From Clarkia xantiana subsp. parviflora (Eukaryota; Streptophyta; Magnoliopsida; Myrtales; Onagraceae): a DNA stretch of 64,000 nucleotides. The stretch is from positions 7,546,763 to 7,610,762 of the forward strand of contig JAPTYO010000007.1 of NCBI GenBank assembly GCA_036873135.1, read 5' to 3'. The notes beneath the pieces are model-generated. The model made no database searches. It had not been told where the DNA came from and worked only from the letters and a program-made list of their open reading frames with translations. The translations under genes and the position numbers were made by a program. This document shows, one piece after another, positions 21,717 through 31,762 of the stretch (position 1 is its first letter; every line of letters begins with the position of its first letter).

Positions 21717-24700
21717 ATGATATCAATCAAGAGTGTTCTTGGGCTAATTCTTCTATTAGTCATCACAGTTGAGAGTCGTAGATCTATCCATGAACATGCA
21801 TCCAAGTTTCTTTCTGCTAATACTAATGGAACTAAGTGGGCTGTTCTCGTTGCTGGATCAATGGAATACTATAATTATCGCCACCAGGTATATATATATA
21901 TATATGTATATATATAATTGATCGATCATATATGAAAAGAATAATTAAAACGACAAAATTTTGGCAAAATTTTACTGTTGAAAAAATAGCGGCGAAAATT
22001 AGTTTTAGTGACGAAATATTCACTTCTCCTGCAAAATATTTTCGTAGTTAATACATTTCCATAGTTACTTATATATATGTATTGCAGGCAGACGTTTGTC
22101 ATGCATACCAAATAATGAAGAACGGGGGACTCAAGGACGAAAATATAATTGTGTTCATGTATGATGACATTGCTTATAATGAAGAAAATCCAACCCCGGG
22201 TTTTATCGTCAACAAACCCTATGGTCCCGACGTTTATGCCGGAGTGCCTAAGGTCTAACTTTTGTTTATACAAACAATATTGCTTCTACATTCATGAATT
22301 GACGTGCCAATTAAATATAGTGCTAAAAATCTAAAAATAAACATGCATATTGCTAATCATATTAATTATTATTTTTTTGCTATGAACTCACATTTTTCTT
22401 TTAAAATTAGTGAAAAAAAAAACATTTTTTAGCACCAAATAAACCATAATGAACAAATCTTATACTTTGAAAAAAGTGGAAAATAATATGGTATTTTTGC
22501 TTAAATTGTCAGATTTAATATTAAAATAACTCGAAAAACAGGGCCGGTCCAAGGATAAGGTCACTAAAGTAAGGGCATTGAACCCTAATTTTTAAAAGGC
22601 CTCATATGTGGTATATTGATCTTTAATATTTTTTGTTTTAGTTGAATGTCTTAAATAAACAAAGTATAATTGAGAGCTTAGAAAATAATTTTTTAATAAA
22701 GACTTATTTTAATTGTTAATTTAATGTCCGGAAAAAAAAAAACATTTTTAATTAAGAAAAGGCCCAGAACTAAAATATAGCTTTACATCCTGAATTTCCT
22801 TAGGACGGCCCTGCGAACAAAAAAAAATAGAAAACAACATATATGATAATTAGAATACGAAATATTAACATATTTAAATATTAACGTTTTTAAATTTGAA
22901 ACATCGATTAGCAACATAACATATAACACATAGTTTGTACTGTTTTTTAAGTTCTTAACCATTAAACATACGTGATGGTAGGATTACACGGGAAACAACA
23001 CAACTGCTCACAACCTATTCAACGTCCTTTTGGGAAACAAGCAAGGATTAACCGGCGGATCGGGCAAAGTACTGCAAACCGGTCCAGACGACTTTGTTTT
23101 CTTCTACTACGCCGACCACGGAAGTTCCGGTTTTGTGTGTATGCCGTTGGGCGGTTACGTTTACGCAAATAAATTGAATAAGGTGCTAAAGAGAATGTAC
23201 CGAGAGAAAATGTTCAAGGAGATGGTGATCTATATCGAAGCTTGCGAATCCGGTAGCATGTTTGATGGTCTCCTCCCCGATAACATAAACATCTATTCGA
23301 CCACCGCGTCGAACCCTAACGAGAGTAGCTGGGCGTATTATTGTCCGGAAAGTTTCACGCATCAGAACACGACTACCGGGTCTCCCGAGTTTTACGGGTC
23401 GTGTTTGGGTGACTTATATAGCATTGCGTGGCTCGAGGACTCGGATGCGAGTGATCTTACCAAGGAGACTTTGGACCTCCAGTACCAAACAGTAAGTAAA
23501 AACAATCTCATAAACTATATGTCATGTTGTTAATCGCTGTCTCTGATTTAAAATATTGATATTAAGTGTCCTAACTATTATATTTGTTGATTTCAACTTT
23601 GATATGATAATTGGGACACTGAATCAATTGAAAAAAAAAGTGGAAATCAACAAATCTGAGAGTTGAGATACTGAATGTCAATATTCTAAATCTGAGACAA
23701 CAATTAAGATAAGTTATAGTTGAAACTGTTTTTAGGTTTTTAACCCTAATTCTTATTCTAAAATGCGTGGGTAGGAATTGAAGAATCATGATCACGTACT
23801 AATATTATGCATATGCATGCAGGTCAAGACGAGGACCAATGAATCCCATGTAATGCAGTATGGGGACATGGACTTGGCCAATGATTTTGTCTCAACTTTT
23901 ATGGGATCCAATCCTAATAATACCTGGCCAAAATCAATAAATCCTACAACTTTCTCCATCGGCGTGGATCAACGCGACGTCAAATTGGTCTACTTGAAGA
24001 ACAAGGTTAGCTACCTATAGAGAGCAACATATTTAATAGTTCAGAAAAATAGAAAAACATGTTTTTGTTGTTTAAAACGTCAATTTTAATGTCAAAGTTA
24101 GTTATAAATTGTGAGACGCAATAAATCTAATGGTTAAGCCATCGAATACCAACATTTTAAATCCGAAAAAATTATAGCTAGCAAATATGACTTATAGTTG
24201 ATACTAATTTTAGGTTTTTAACTATATATATAATTATTATATGTTATGAATTGATGATTGATAAGGTGGAAAGAGCAGCTATTGGTTCTGTTGAAAGAGT
24301 TGAAGCCGAGAAGAGACTAGAGGAAGAAATGACTCACAGGGAACAAGTGGATACCGCCATGGACAAGATTGTAAATGCACTCTTGTCTAATTCTCAAAAT
24401 GCATTCTCAGAGGGCCGACCTGTGGTGGACGATTGGGACTGCTTTAAAAAAATGGTAACTACCTAATTAAATAGCCACTTCTTTCATTTTCATTTTGAGT
24501 AATGCTTGTTGATACTATTCTAACTTAAAAAGACTAAGTCGGAACTTCTATTTAGAGGGTAATAATTGAGTTACGAGTAAATAATTAATATAAAATTCAA
24601 AGGGCAAACTACCTCTTCATCTCAATGTAGCTCCGTTCTTACTCTAACCATGCGAGTTTGTGCGACTGTGTCTTGAGTCATTGCTCAATCATCCTAATAT

Positions 24701-25036
24701 GGCTTCGCCCCTCTACAAAATGCGACTTTGCATGGAACCACGTTGCCAGGCAAAGTCGCATTTTGTAGCACATCTCTTTCATTTTTTTAGCTGAAAAAGT
24801 ACCTATAGGCTATAGCTAGCTACCAAACCGACTGTATTTAAGAGAAGAGAAAATAAATATTTGTGGGTTAATTAATGTTAATGCATGTGTAGGTGGATAC
24901 GTACGAAGAGCAATGTGGAGAAATGTCACACTATGCCAAGAAATACGGGGGAGTGCTGGCCAAACTGTGTAATGCTGGTGTAGGAATTGACCAATTCGCA
25001 ACCATATCTAATCAAGCATGTCCCGATTCCAATTAG
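21717..25036 (+). CDS. legumain / vacuolar processing enzyme (asparaginyl endopeptidase), divergent
   Basis: Six exons (21717-21887, 22088-22252, 22982-23491, 23823-24005, 24266-24454, 24893-25036) give 453 aa, slightly short for plant VPEs (about 490). A signal peptide (about residues 1-20) leads into a C13 cysteine peptidase. Asn53, Arg55 and His56 sit in YNYRHQ, the catalytic His158 in YADHGSSG and the nucleophile Cys200 in [10 protein letters not shown], so the Asn-His-Cys set and the S1 arginine are kept. The conserved AGSNG loop reads AGSME. The Cys-to-Cys loop after SSWAYY is 19 residues and lacks the usual poly-proline core. A C-terminal prodomain (exons 4-6, CNAG near the end) is complete. 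The enzyme would be vacuolar and cleave or ligate after Asn. Introns 2, 3 and 4 contain family A miniature elements. Confidence 0.9.
22415..22968. mobile_element. family A miniature element, intron 2 of legumain, split by a hAT-type insertion
   Basis: Landmarks of the family (TTTGAAAAAAGTGGAAAATAA, then ACATCGATTAGCAACATAAC and TAAGTTCTTAACC at the right end) lie on either side of the 22539-22813 insertion. The right terminus lies about 14 bases before the splice acceptor at 22981. The left terminus is lost. Confidence 0.65.
22539..22813. mobile_element. short hAT-type miniature element nested in a family A element
   Basis: The ends read CAGGGCCGGTCC and GGACGGCCCTG, an imperfect terminal inverted repeat of the common plant CAGGGCCGG type, and the interior is AT-rich and non-coding. 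The flanks CGAAAAA and CGAACAA are a likely decayed target duplication. It interrupts the older family A copy, so it arrived later. Confidence 0.7.
23492..23747. mobile_element. family A miniature element forming most of legumain intron 3
   Basis: Immediately after the donor (23492) comes AAAAACAATCTCATAAACTA and CATGTTGTTAATCGCTGTC, the left arm of family A. The complementary arm ends TTTTTAGGTTTTTAACCC at about 23747. The left terminal bases are merged with or replaced by the splice donor, and the internal part is shortened. Confidence 0.65.
24020..24230. mobile_element. family A miniature element remnant, legumain intron 4
   Basis: AAAAACATGTTTTTGTTG, AAAACGTCAATTTTAATGTC, CCATCGAATACCAACATTTT and TTAGGTTTTTAAC match the right half of family A. 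The left half is missing and no target duplication is visible. Confidence 0.55.
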
Positions 25037-25569
25037 CATATATATAGTCTTCTACACTATATTTACTTTTTTGTAACACAATAAATAATAATTTTCCCAA
25101 TCAATACACTGTTATTAGAGAGGTTCCTCAATAAATAAAATATTAATAAACTACAATTATATTGCTCCTCTGCTTTTCTCATCCGATAGCTCGATAAATT
25201 TTTCGGTCGGATTTAGCCAACACATGGCTCCTTGTTGGTATCTCTTCAGCTAACCACTAGTTAATATGTATGTCTATATATGTGTTATTTATTTCTGTCA
25301 CATGTCATGTGTTAGTTGGTTGATTAAAGGGATACCAATATGAAACAACTGTTAGCTCGGTTTTATAGAATAATTTCTCTGATGACTTAGTGCCATGTAA
25401 TAATCTCAAATATGGAGAAATTATTTAATAATAATTATTTAATACAATTATACAACTTAAGTAATAACTGGAGCCTAATTATTACCACTTCCGCCAATTA
25501 TTATGTGACAGGAAATTCTAACCATACGTCTATCGCCTAGTGATTGGCTGAAGCCTGAAGTATTACAAC
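25037..25569. other. 3' flank of legumain gene
   Basis: AT-rich DNA with an AATAAA-containing segment near 25080-25140 that could direct polyadenylation. No gene or bounded repeat was recognised up to the hAT-type element. Confidence 0.35.
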
Positions 25570-26051
25570 TAGGGGTGACAACGGGTCACGGGTACCCGCC
25601 GACCCGCGGGTACCCGCCCCGATTTTGACCCGCCGACCCGTGACCCGCGATCCGTGGGACGGGTCCGGGTTTAGGGTCGCGGGCCCCGCCGACCCGACCC
25701 GCCCCGTGTGTTCAAATTACATACATATTTAACATATATGTATTATATAAAACTACATGGGTAATATAACACATAATTAAAATAACAATGATTCTAATGA
25801 GTATATTGATTTTTATTTGGATTTGAAGTTACATTTGTAATTTGTGATTCGAATTTGGAATTGAATTTGGATACGTGAAACATAAAATTTAGAATTTAAA
25901 GTTTAAAATAATAAATTATGTTCCACGTGGGACGACCCGCGGGTCGACCCGCCCCGCCCCGAAAATTCATGGGACGGGCACGGGTCGGCCATGTCGATCC
26001 GCGGGGCGGGTCCGGCGATACCCGCCCCGACCCGCCCCGTTGCCATCCCTA
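25570..26051. mobile_element. hAT-type miniature element, 482 bp, intact target duplication
   Basis: The left end TAGGGGTGACAACGGG and the complement of the right end, TAGGGATGGCAACGGG, form a 16-bp inverted repeat with two mismatches. An exact 8-bp duplication ATTACAAC flanks it (25562-25569 and 26052-26059). Both subterminal regions are GC-rich with repeated GACCCG/CGGGTC blocks, while the centre is AT-rich and non-coding. Similar TAGGGATGGCAACGGG-ended elements are widespread in plants. It sits 285 bp upstream of the LFR start codon, within likely promoter DNA. Confidence 0.9.
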
Positions 26052-26335
26052 ATTACAACTACAGCTAAACTTCATCTGTATAGGGTAATCTCCAAGTATG
26101 TGTGATTTATCAGCATACCTGGACAGCTGGACTCGGCACTGGTGCCACGTCAGCATCAACTGCCACATCGGCGTTAAAAACTAAAAAATAAGTATATGTG
26201 GGTCCAACATATCTTAGAAACTATGCCACTGTGCAAGTTCTACAGCCGGATCCCTAAACGGAGATTTGATTCTCCAAAATCTTCACTCCCTTGAGCGAGC
26301 GATTACGAACTCTCTCGGCGGGGAAATCGACAACG

Positions 26336-29300
26336 ATGCAGAAGAGAGACCAGAGCAAGTCCAGCGCCGGCGGCGGCTCTGCTCCCCCCGCACCCAAGAG
26401 GGGCCGTCCTTTCGGCAGCACCAACAGTAACTCCGCTGCCAACGCTGCTGCAGCTGCTGCTGCCGCCGCCGACGCGGCTGCTCCGTCATCTCTTTTGGGG
26501 CCATCCCTGCAAGTTCACAGCTCCTTCGCTGGTCAGCTTCTTAAGCTTTTGTTGCTTCCTCTTTAGCCCTAATTACGAAATTTGTAATTGGTATTAGGTA
26601 GTTGCGTAGTTGAGGCTAGAGTTTTTAGCTTGAATGTCTAGTAGATACAACCAAATGTTACTTCCTGGCTACAGTGCTGAAAAGAGTTTCACGATAACTA
26701 GATATATTATCAGAATTCAATTGTCGATTGTTTAATACATGATTCAGTTACTGTTGGATTTTTTTAATGGAATAATTTTAGATGGTTGGTTAAGTATGAA
26801 GGTATACTGCTCAGTTAGTTTTTGTTTGTATTATCAATTATTTCTGGTGATCTTATCTCAATATTTTATTTTTCCGAAGATCAAACTAATAAGAGGATAG
26901 TTCTGGCTCTTCAAAGTGGATTAAAGAGTGAGTTGAAATGGGCATTGAACACTCTGACGTTGCTATCCTTCAAGGAAAAGGAGGACGTACGTAAGGATGC
27001 TACCCCTCTTTCGAAGATTCCTGGGCTGCTCGATGCACTTCTCCAAGTTGTAAGTTCTTTCTGTCTCATTAGCTCTTCCAGCACCATCCTTTTCTGTACT
27101 TTAACAGTAATTATTTTTGAACTATTCCGATTTTGTAACAACAGATTGATGATTGGCGTGATATAGCCCTGCCAAGGGAGCTCGGTGATAAATCAAGGAT
27201 CAAAATACTGGGTCTAAATTCTCATGTAACAGGATTTGGATATGAATATGACGCATTAGCAACAAAGCAAACTCTTCCACATCCTGGGTAATATTGGCGT
27301 TCTAACTCATTACCTAATTTCCTTAGTTGGAGTTAAAATTGATTATGAATGAAATAACAACCCTTTTGTGGCAGAGCTGGATCTGGCTCTTCTGCATCAG
27401 AAGCATCATTGCAGAGGAAAATAAATAGGACCCGTCTTTTCCGGTGGTGGGCAGAGGAAGATGGCTTGTTTAATCTAGATGATGAGGGAAGAGCAGAAAA
27501 ACAGCAGTGTGCTGTTGCTGCCTCAAACATTATTCGCAATTTCTCTTTCATGCCGGAAAATGAGGTCATCATGTCACAACATAGACATTGCTTGGAGACA
27601 GTTTTCCAGTGTATTGGAGATCATAATAGAGGTATCAGCATTTTCTGTCGAGCTTTATCTGTTCCATGTAAAATTGTAAATTCTTAGAAAAGCTGGAAGG
27701 TATTTTCATCAAAGCTGATACATTAATTTCTCAAGTTCTGTTTGCTGTTTATCTCATAAGTAGCTGCTTAGTTATTCAAAAAAAATTAATGCTGTTTCTC
27801 TTATATGAAAGTTGTGGGCGCATTTCTTTAGTGAGTACTTCTTAAGAAGCATAAACCACTCAGCCATGCTAAGGAAAGACATCATTGTTCAATTGAAGTG
27901 AAAGGAGTGGAAATTCTAAAGCTTAAGAACCTATGAAAGGTCTGAACTATCACCCATGTTAACGGGAGAGGTCTGAAATTTAAAAAGTTAATAACAGAGG
28001 TCTGAAATTTCAATTTTGTTGATTTGAGGTTTTCCGTCCATTTTTAGGGTTAAATTTAACAGAATTATGTGAAATGACATTTTTGCCCCTTTAATATTTT
28101 GTTTTATTTAATATCTTATTTAAGGAAATGTGAAATGACAATTTTACCCCTAAAGTCAAATTAAAACCACCCAACTCCGGCCACCACCACCCGACTCCGG
28201 CCACCACCACCCGACTCCGACGACCACCACCTCGACTCCGACGACCACCACCTCGGCAAAAAAGCTCCGATCGGGGCCAAAAAAGCTCCGATCGGAGTCA
28301 AAAAAGCTCCGATCGGAGCTTTGTGGCTCTGGTCGGAGCTCTGTGACTCCGACCGGAGCTCTGTGGCTCCGACCAGAGCCACAAAGCTCCGATTTTGGCC
28401 CCGATCCGATCGGAGCTCAATCGAGGCCGGTGGCTCCGATCGGAGCCCAATCGGGGCCGGTGGCTCCGATTTTGGCCCAATCGGAACCTTGGTGGTGGTC
28501 GCCGGAGTACGGTGGTGGTCGCCGGAGTACGATTGGTGGTCGCCGGAGTACCGTGGTGGCTTCAAGGGCATTTTGGTATTTTCACTCCATGCATGTGAGG
28601 GGCACACTTGATAGAAGGGCATTTTTGGAATTTTATTTAATTTCCGGTCACATGCCAAGCATGTGACCAACTTCCGTTAGTTTTAACGGAAAAAACTAAC
28701 GGAGACCGCTGTTATCAACAAAACAGAAATTTCAGACCTCTGTTATTAACTTTTTAAATTTCAGACCTCTCCCGTTAACATTGGTGATAGTTCAGACCTT
28801 TCATAGGTTCTTAACCCAAATTCTAAAAGCGTAGAATGTCACTTTGACTTTCTTAGTAGACTTTGAACATATATTGTTTTTTTTTTGTCCGTGATTGTTG
28901 TTTTAGTTGTTCAATCTTAAATAAATAAACCAATTTCTTAAAACAATGCAAATTTCAGTGGACAGAGGTTATGCCTTAAAGACTTTCTGGATGACACAGC
29001 CCGTCTCTTTGTGACATCGTGTAAATTATTTTTACTTAAATCTTTTAGTTACTGAAAGGGCATCTTTTGATTGCTGAAATGGACAAGTTTCCATGTCTGT
29101 ATTTGACCTTTAAATTTGAAAGAACAAGCCTGCAAAATCTTGGTAGCTCAGTGACATAAGTTCTTATGTTTTACCAGGTACTCTACTCATATCATGGTGT
29201 GAAGCTTTCTTAGAATTCAGTTGACAGTTGGCATAATACGCTTTGTGATTGCAGTAGGAAACAAGTCGGGGTATTCTTAGTATATTATGTTGGAGCATTT

Positions 29301-30802
29301 TCAGTGTATAGGTAGTTTGTCATGTATAGTTACCAACTGGTTAGCTGTTCAACATTTTGTGGGTCTGAAGTTGAGCATCAAATATTGGTAATTTATAATA
29401 TAAAAAATAAATGATTTTTTGCTTCGAAAGCTAATAGTCATAATCTAGCATTAGTATCATCGCCCCCTGCTATTTATTGGTTCATAAGAAAAACAATTTC
29501 ATGTCTCAGTTACATGTGCCCTTGCATATTTATGTATGTTTCTTAATTGTTGAATAGACTTGGCTTGGTCTTGCAGAGGATGAGGAGCTTGTGACAAATG
29601 CAGTGGAGATAGTTGTAAATCTCGCCCCATTTCTAGATATTAGAATTTTCAGCTCAAATAAACCATCCTACATCAAGATAACGTAAATCTCGCCTTTTTT
29701 CCCATTGTGTTTTGCGGTTGCAAAGTCTTCAACTGATGACTAGTTTAACCGAACCAGAGAGAAGCGCGCTGTGGAAGCAGTTATGGGGGTGCTTGGATCT
29801 TCTGTGAAAGCGTGGTATTGTGGAGCTGCCGAATTACTTGGTCGTCTGATAATAAATCCTGATAATGAGCCATTTCTTCTACCCTTTGTTCCGCAGGTTG
29901 GTAATTTAGTTATTTATTCTAATAATAATAATACTAAATGTTGTTTTTATTTGAATATAAGGTTTTGAGTGAAAATTGTGCAGATACACAAGCGGTTGGT
30001 TGATCTTATGAGTTCTCCAGCATTAGAGGCGCAAGCTGCTGCTGTTGGTGCATTGTATAATCTTGCTGAAGTAAATATGGACTGCAAACTGAAGCTTGCT
30101 GGAGAACGATGGTAAGTAAACTAAAGGGTTAATAACCTAAAAAACAATCACAGCTATATGTCATGTTGCTAATCGCCGTCTCAGATTTAAAGTGTTGATA
30201 TTCGGAGTTTTAACTATCAGATTGATTGATTTCCATTAAAAAAAATTGAGACAAAAGCATGTTTTTTAAGCATCTGATAAGCTTAAACCATTAACAACAA
30301 ATCTGATACTTCAAAAAAAGGAGGAAAATAACATGTTTTTTTGCTTAAAACGTCAATTTGAACCACAAAATATGTCAAAAAAAGTGGAAATCAACCAATC
30401 TGATAGTTGAGATACCGAATATCACCATTTTAAATCTGGGAAATCAATTAGCAACATGATCTATAGTTCTTAACCCTAAACTAAAACTTCCCTGCCATCA
30501 GCTCACTTGTAATTAAATGATTAGTTTGTGATATGTGCGACAGGGCTATAGAGCGACTTCTGAAAGTGATAAAGACACCGCATCCGGTCCCTGAGATCTG
30601 CAGGAAAGCTTCTATGATACTAGAAAGTTTGGTGACAGAGCCACAGAACAGACCAATGCTGCTAGCATATGAGAATGCCTTTGCTGAGATTCTCTTCTCT
30701 GATGCGAAACATTCTGATACTTTTGCCCGGATTCTGTACGAGCTTACGGCTAGGCCTAACAGCAAGATCCTAGCCGCACGCGTCATCTGGGGGAGCAGCT
30801 AA
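26336..30802 (+). CDS. LFR: armadillo-repeat protein LFR (LEAF AND FLOWER RELATED), SWI/SNF-associated
   Basis: Eight exons (26336-26531, 26880-27049, 27145-27287, 27375-27631, 29577-29682, 29758-29896, 29984-30111, 30544-30802) give 465 aa, matching the roughly 460 aa of Arabidopsis LFR. The N-terminus has an AT-hook-like KRGRPFGS and a nine-alanine run. The rest is the conserved LFR body: SELKWALNTLTLLSFKEK, RKINRTRLFRWWAEEDG, AAAVGALYNLAEVN and RASMILESLV-like helical repeats of armadillo type. In Arabidopsis LFR is a nuclear subunit associated with SWI/SNF chromatin-remodelling complexes and needed for leaf and flower development. Intron 4 (1.9 kb) hosts a 0.9-kb miniature element and intron 7 is almost wholly another one. 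Splice sites are GT-AG throughout. Confidence 0.92.
27920..28817. mobile_element. Mutator-like miniature element, family B, LFR intron 4
   Basis: The arms read TTAAGAACCTATGAAAGG and GGTCTGAAATTTAAAAAG at the left, with their complements ending CCTTTCATAGGTTCTTAACCC at the right. The 9-bp duplication AAATTCTAA lies at 27911-27919 and 28818-28826. The GC-rich interior (about 28165-28560) consists of alternating CCGATCGGAGC-like and GGTGGTCGCCGGAGTA units in opposed orientation and can fold on itself. Long open frames through it are low-complexity and not considered genes. Confidence 0.85.
30126..30476. mobile_element. family A miniature element, LFR intron 7, intact 9-bp duplication
   Basis: It starts GGGTTAATAACCTAAAAAAC and ends ATAGTTCTTAACCC. 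An exact duplication TAAACTAAA lies at 30117-30125 and 30477-30485. The insertion point is only 14 bases after the end of exon 7 (30111), so the first duplication copy starts within the extended donor GTAAGTAAA. Confidence 0.88.
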
Positions 30803-31024
30803 TCTTCACTGAAATTTTATGTTGTAATTTGAAGATAGAGTTTGTGTCTCCGCTGATTGCTGTATGGAACAAAACAGCCAGCAACTATAAAGGGGACAAC
30901 TAACTGTTAGGTTTTTGTCTATATGATTGAAGCCGACTTTAAACGTGATCGGCTCGAAGTTTGCTTGACTAATCAGAATGTGGTTTTGTAGGCTTTACAT
31001 ATTAGTGCCCAACATATATTAATG

Positions 31025-31508
31025 GGGTTAAGAACTTATTTAGTATCCCAAATTTACCTCATGTTACTTTTTGCTATCTAAGAATTAAATTGCTGTTCTT
31101 GGGTGTTCCAAGTTTAATTTCAATTGTCTTTCAGTGTCTCCGCGCGTCTTTTTCTCTCAATTTAATCATTTCCATCAACCCACCTATAATCCATCATTCA
31201 CAAAGTCCTCAATTTTCCTCCAAATTTGAACATACAAAAGAGAAATTTTTCATTAGAGGTTTGAATCAATTCCAACGATAACGAAACGTAATTTACCGGT
31301 GTGGACCTGGCCAGCTCCTCAGATGACATTCCAGCAAAATAACGGGAAGGAAACGTGTAAGAGAGCCCAAATTTACGAGTTCGTATAATTGGAATTGACT
31401 TCTCTAGCATAATTACACCAAATAAAAAAATATGAAATACTTATTTGATCCTGAAACACCATACAGAAACATGGATTAAAGTTGGAATACTAAATGAATT
31501 CTTAACCC
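31025..31508. mobile_element. Mutator-like miniature element, family C (older relative of family E)
   Basis: The ends read GGGTTAAGAACTTATTTAGT and ACTAAATGAATTCTTAACCC. The interior shares TTAATCATTTCCATCAACCC, AATTGACTTCTCTAGC and TTACACC blocks with the family E copies at 37374 and 59937, at clearly lower similarity. The flanks are only partly matching (ATATTAATG versus TATATTATA), consistent with age. It lies in the gap between the convergent LFR and CPN60A genes. Confidence 0.7.
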
Positions 31509-31762
31509 TATATTATACATAAAAGCTAATTAAGAATCACGAGTGTGTTCAAGCTGAGTATACCAAAACACAAATTCGAGTATAAATAGCTCACAAATAG
31601 ATCGACACGTTTATCTCTATTCCCAATAAACAAAATTTCTTTTTTGAGAGAATGAACATGGCCGTACGTCCCAAGGAACAAAATACATCAATGACAACCC
31701 TACACCCGACAAAAATTTATTCATCGTACATGTCCGTTTCTCTTCTTCATTCAACTAAATAA

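Noticed and set aside
21841..21887. Loss of the catalytic asparagine in the legumain (AGSNG changed to AGSME)
   Set aside because: Counting along human legumain places the catalytic Asn in the YNYRHQ motif, which is intact here as Asn53; the altered residue is a neighbouring loop position.
28161..28670. 169-codon reverse open frame in LFR intron 4, and overlapping forward frames
   Set aside because: They lie within the GC-rich inverted core of a miniature element, are low-complexity on both strands and match no protein family recognised.
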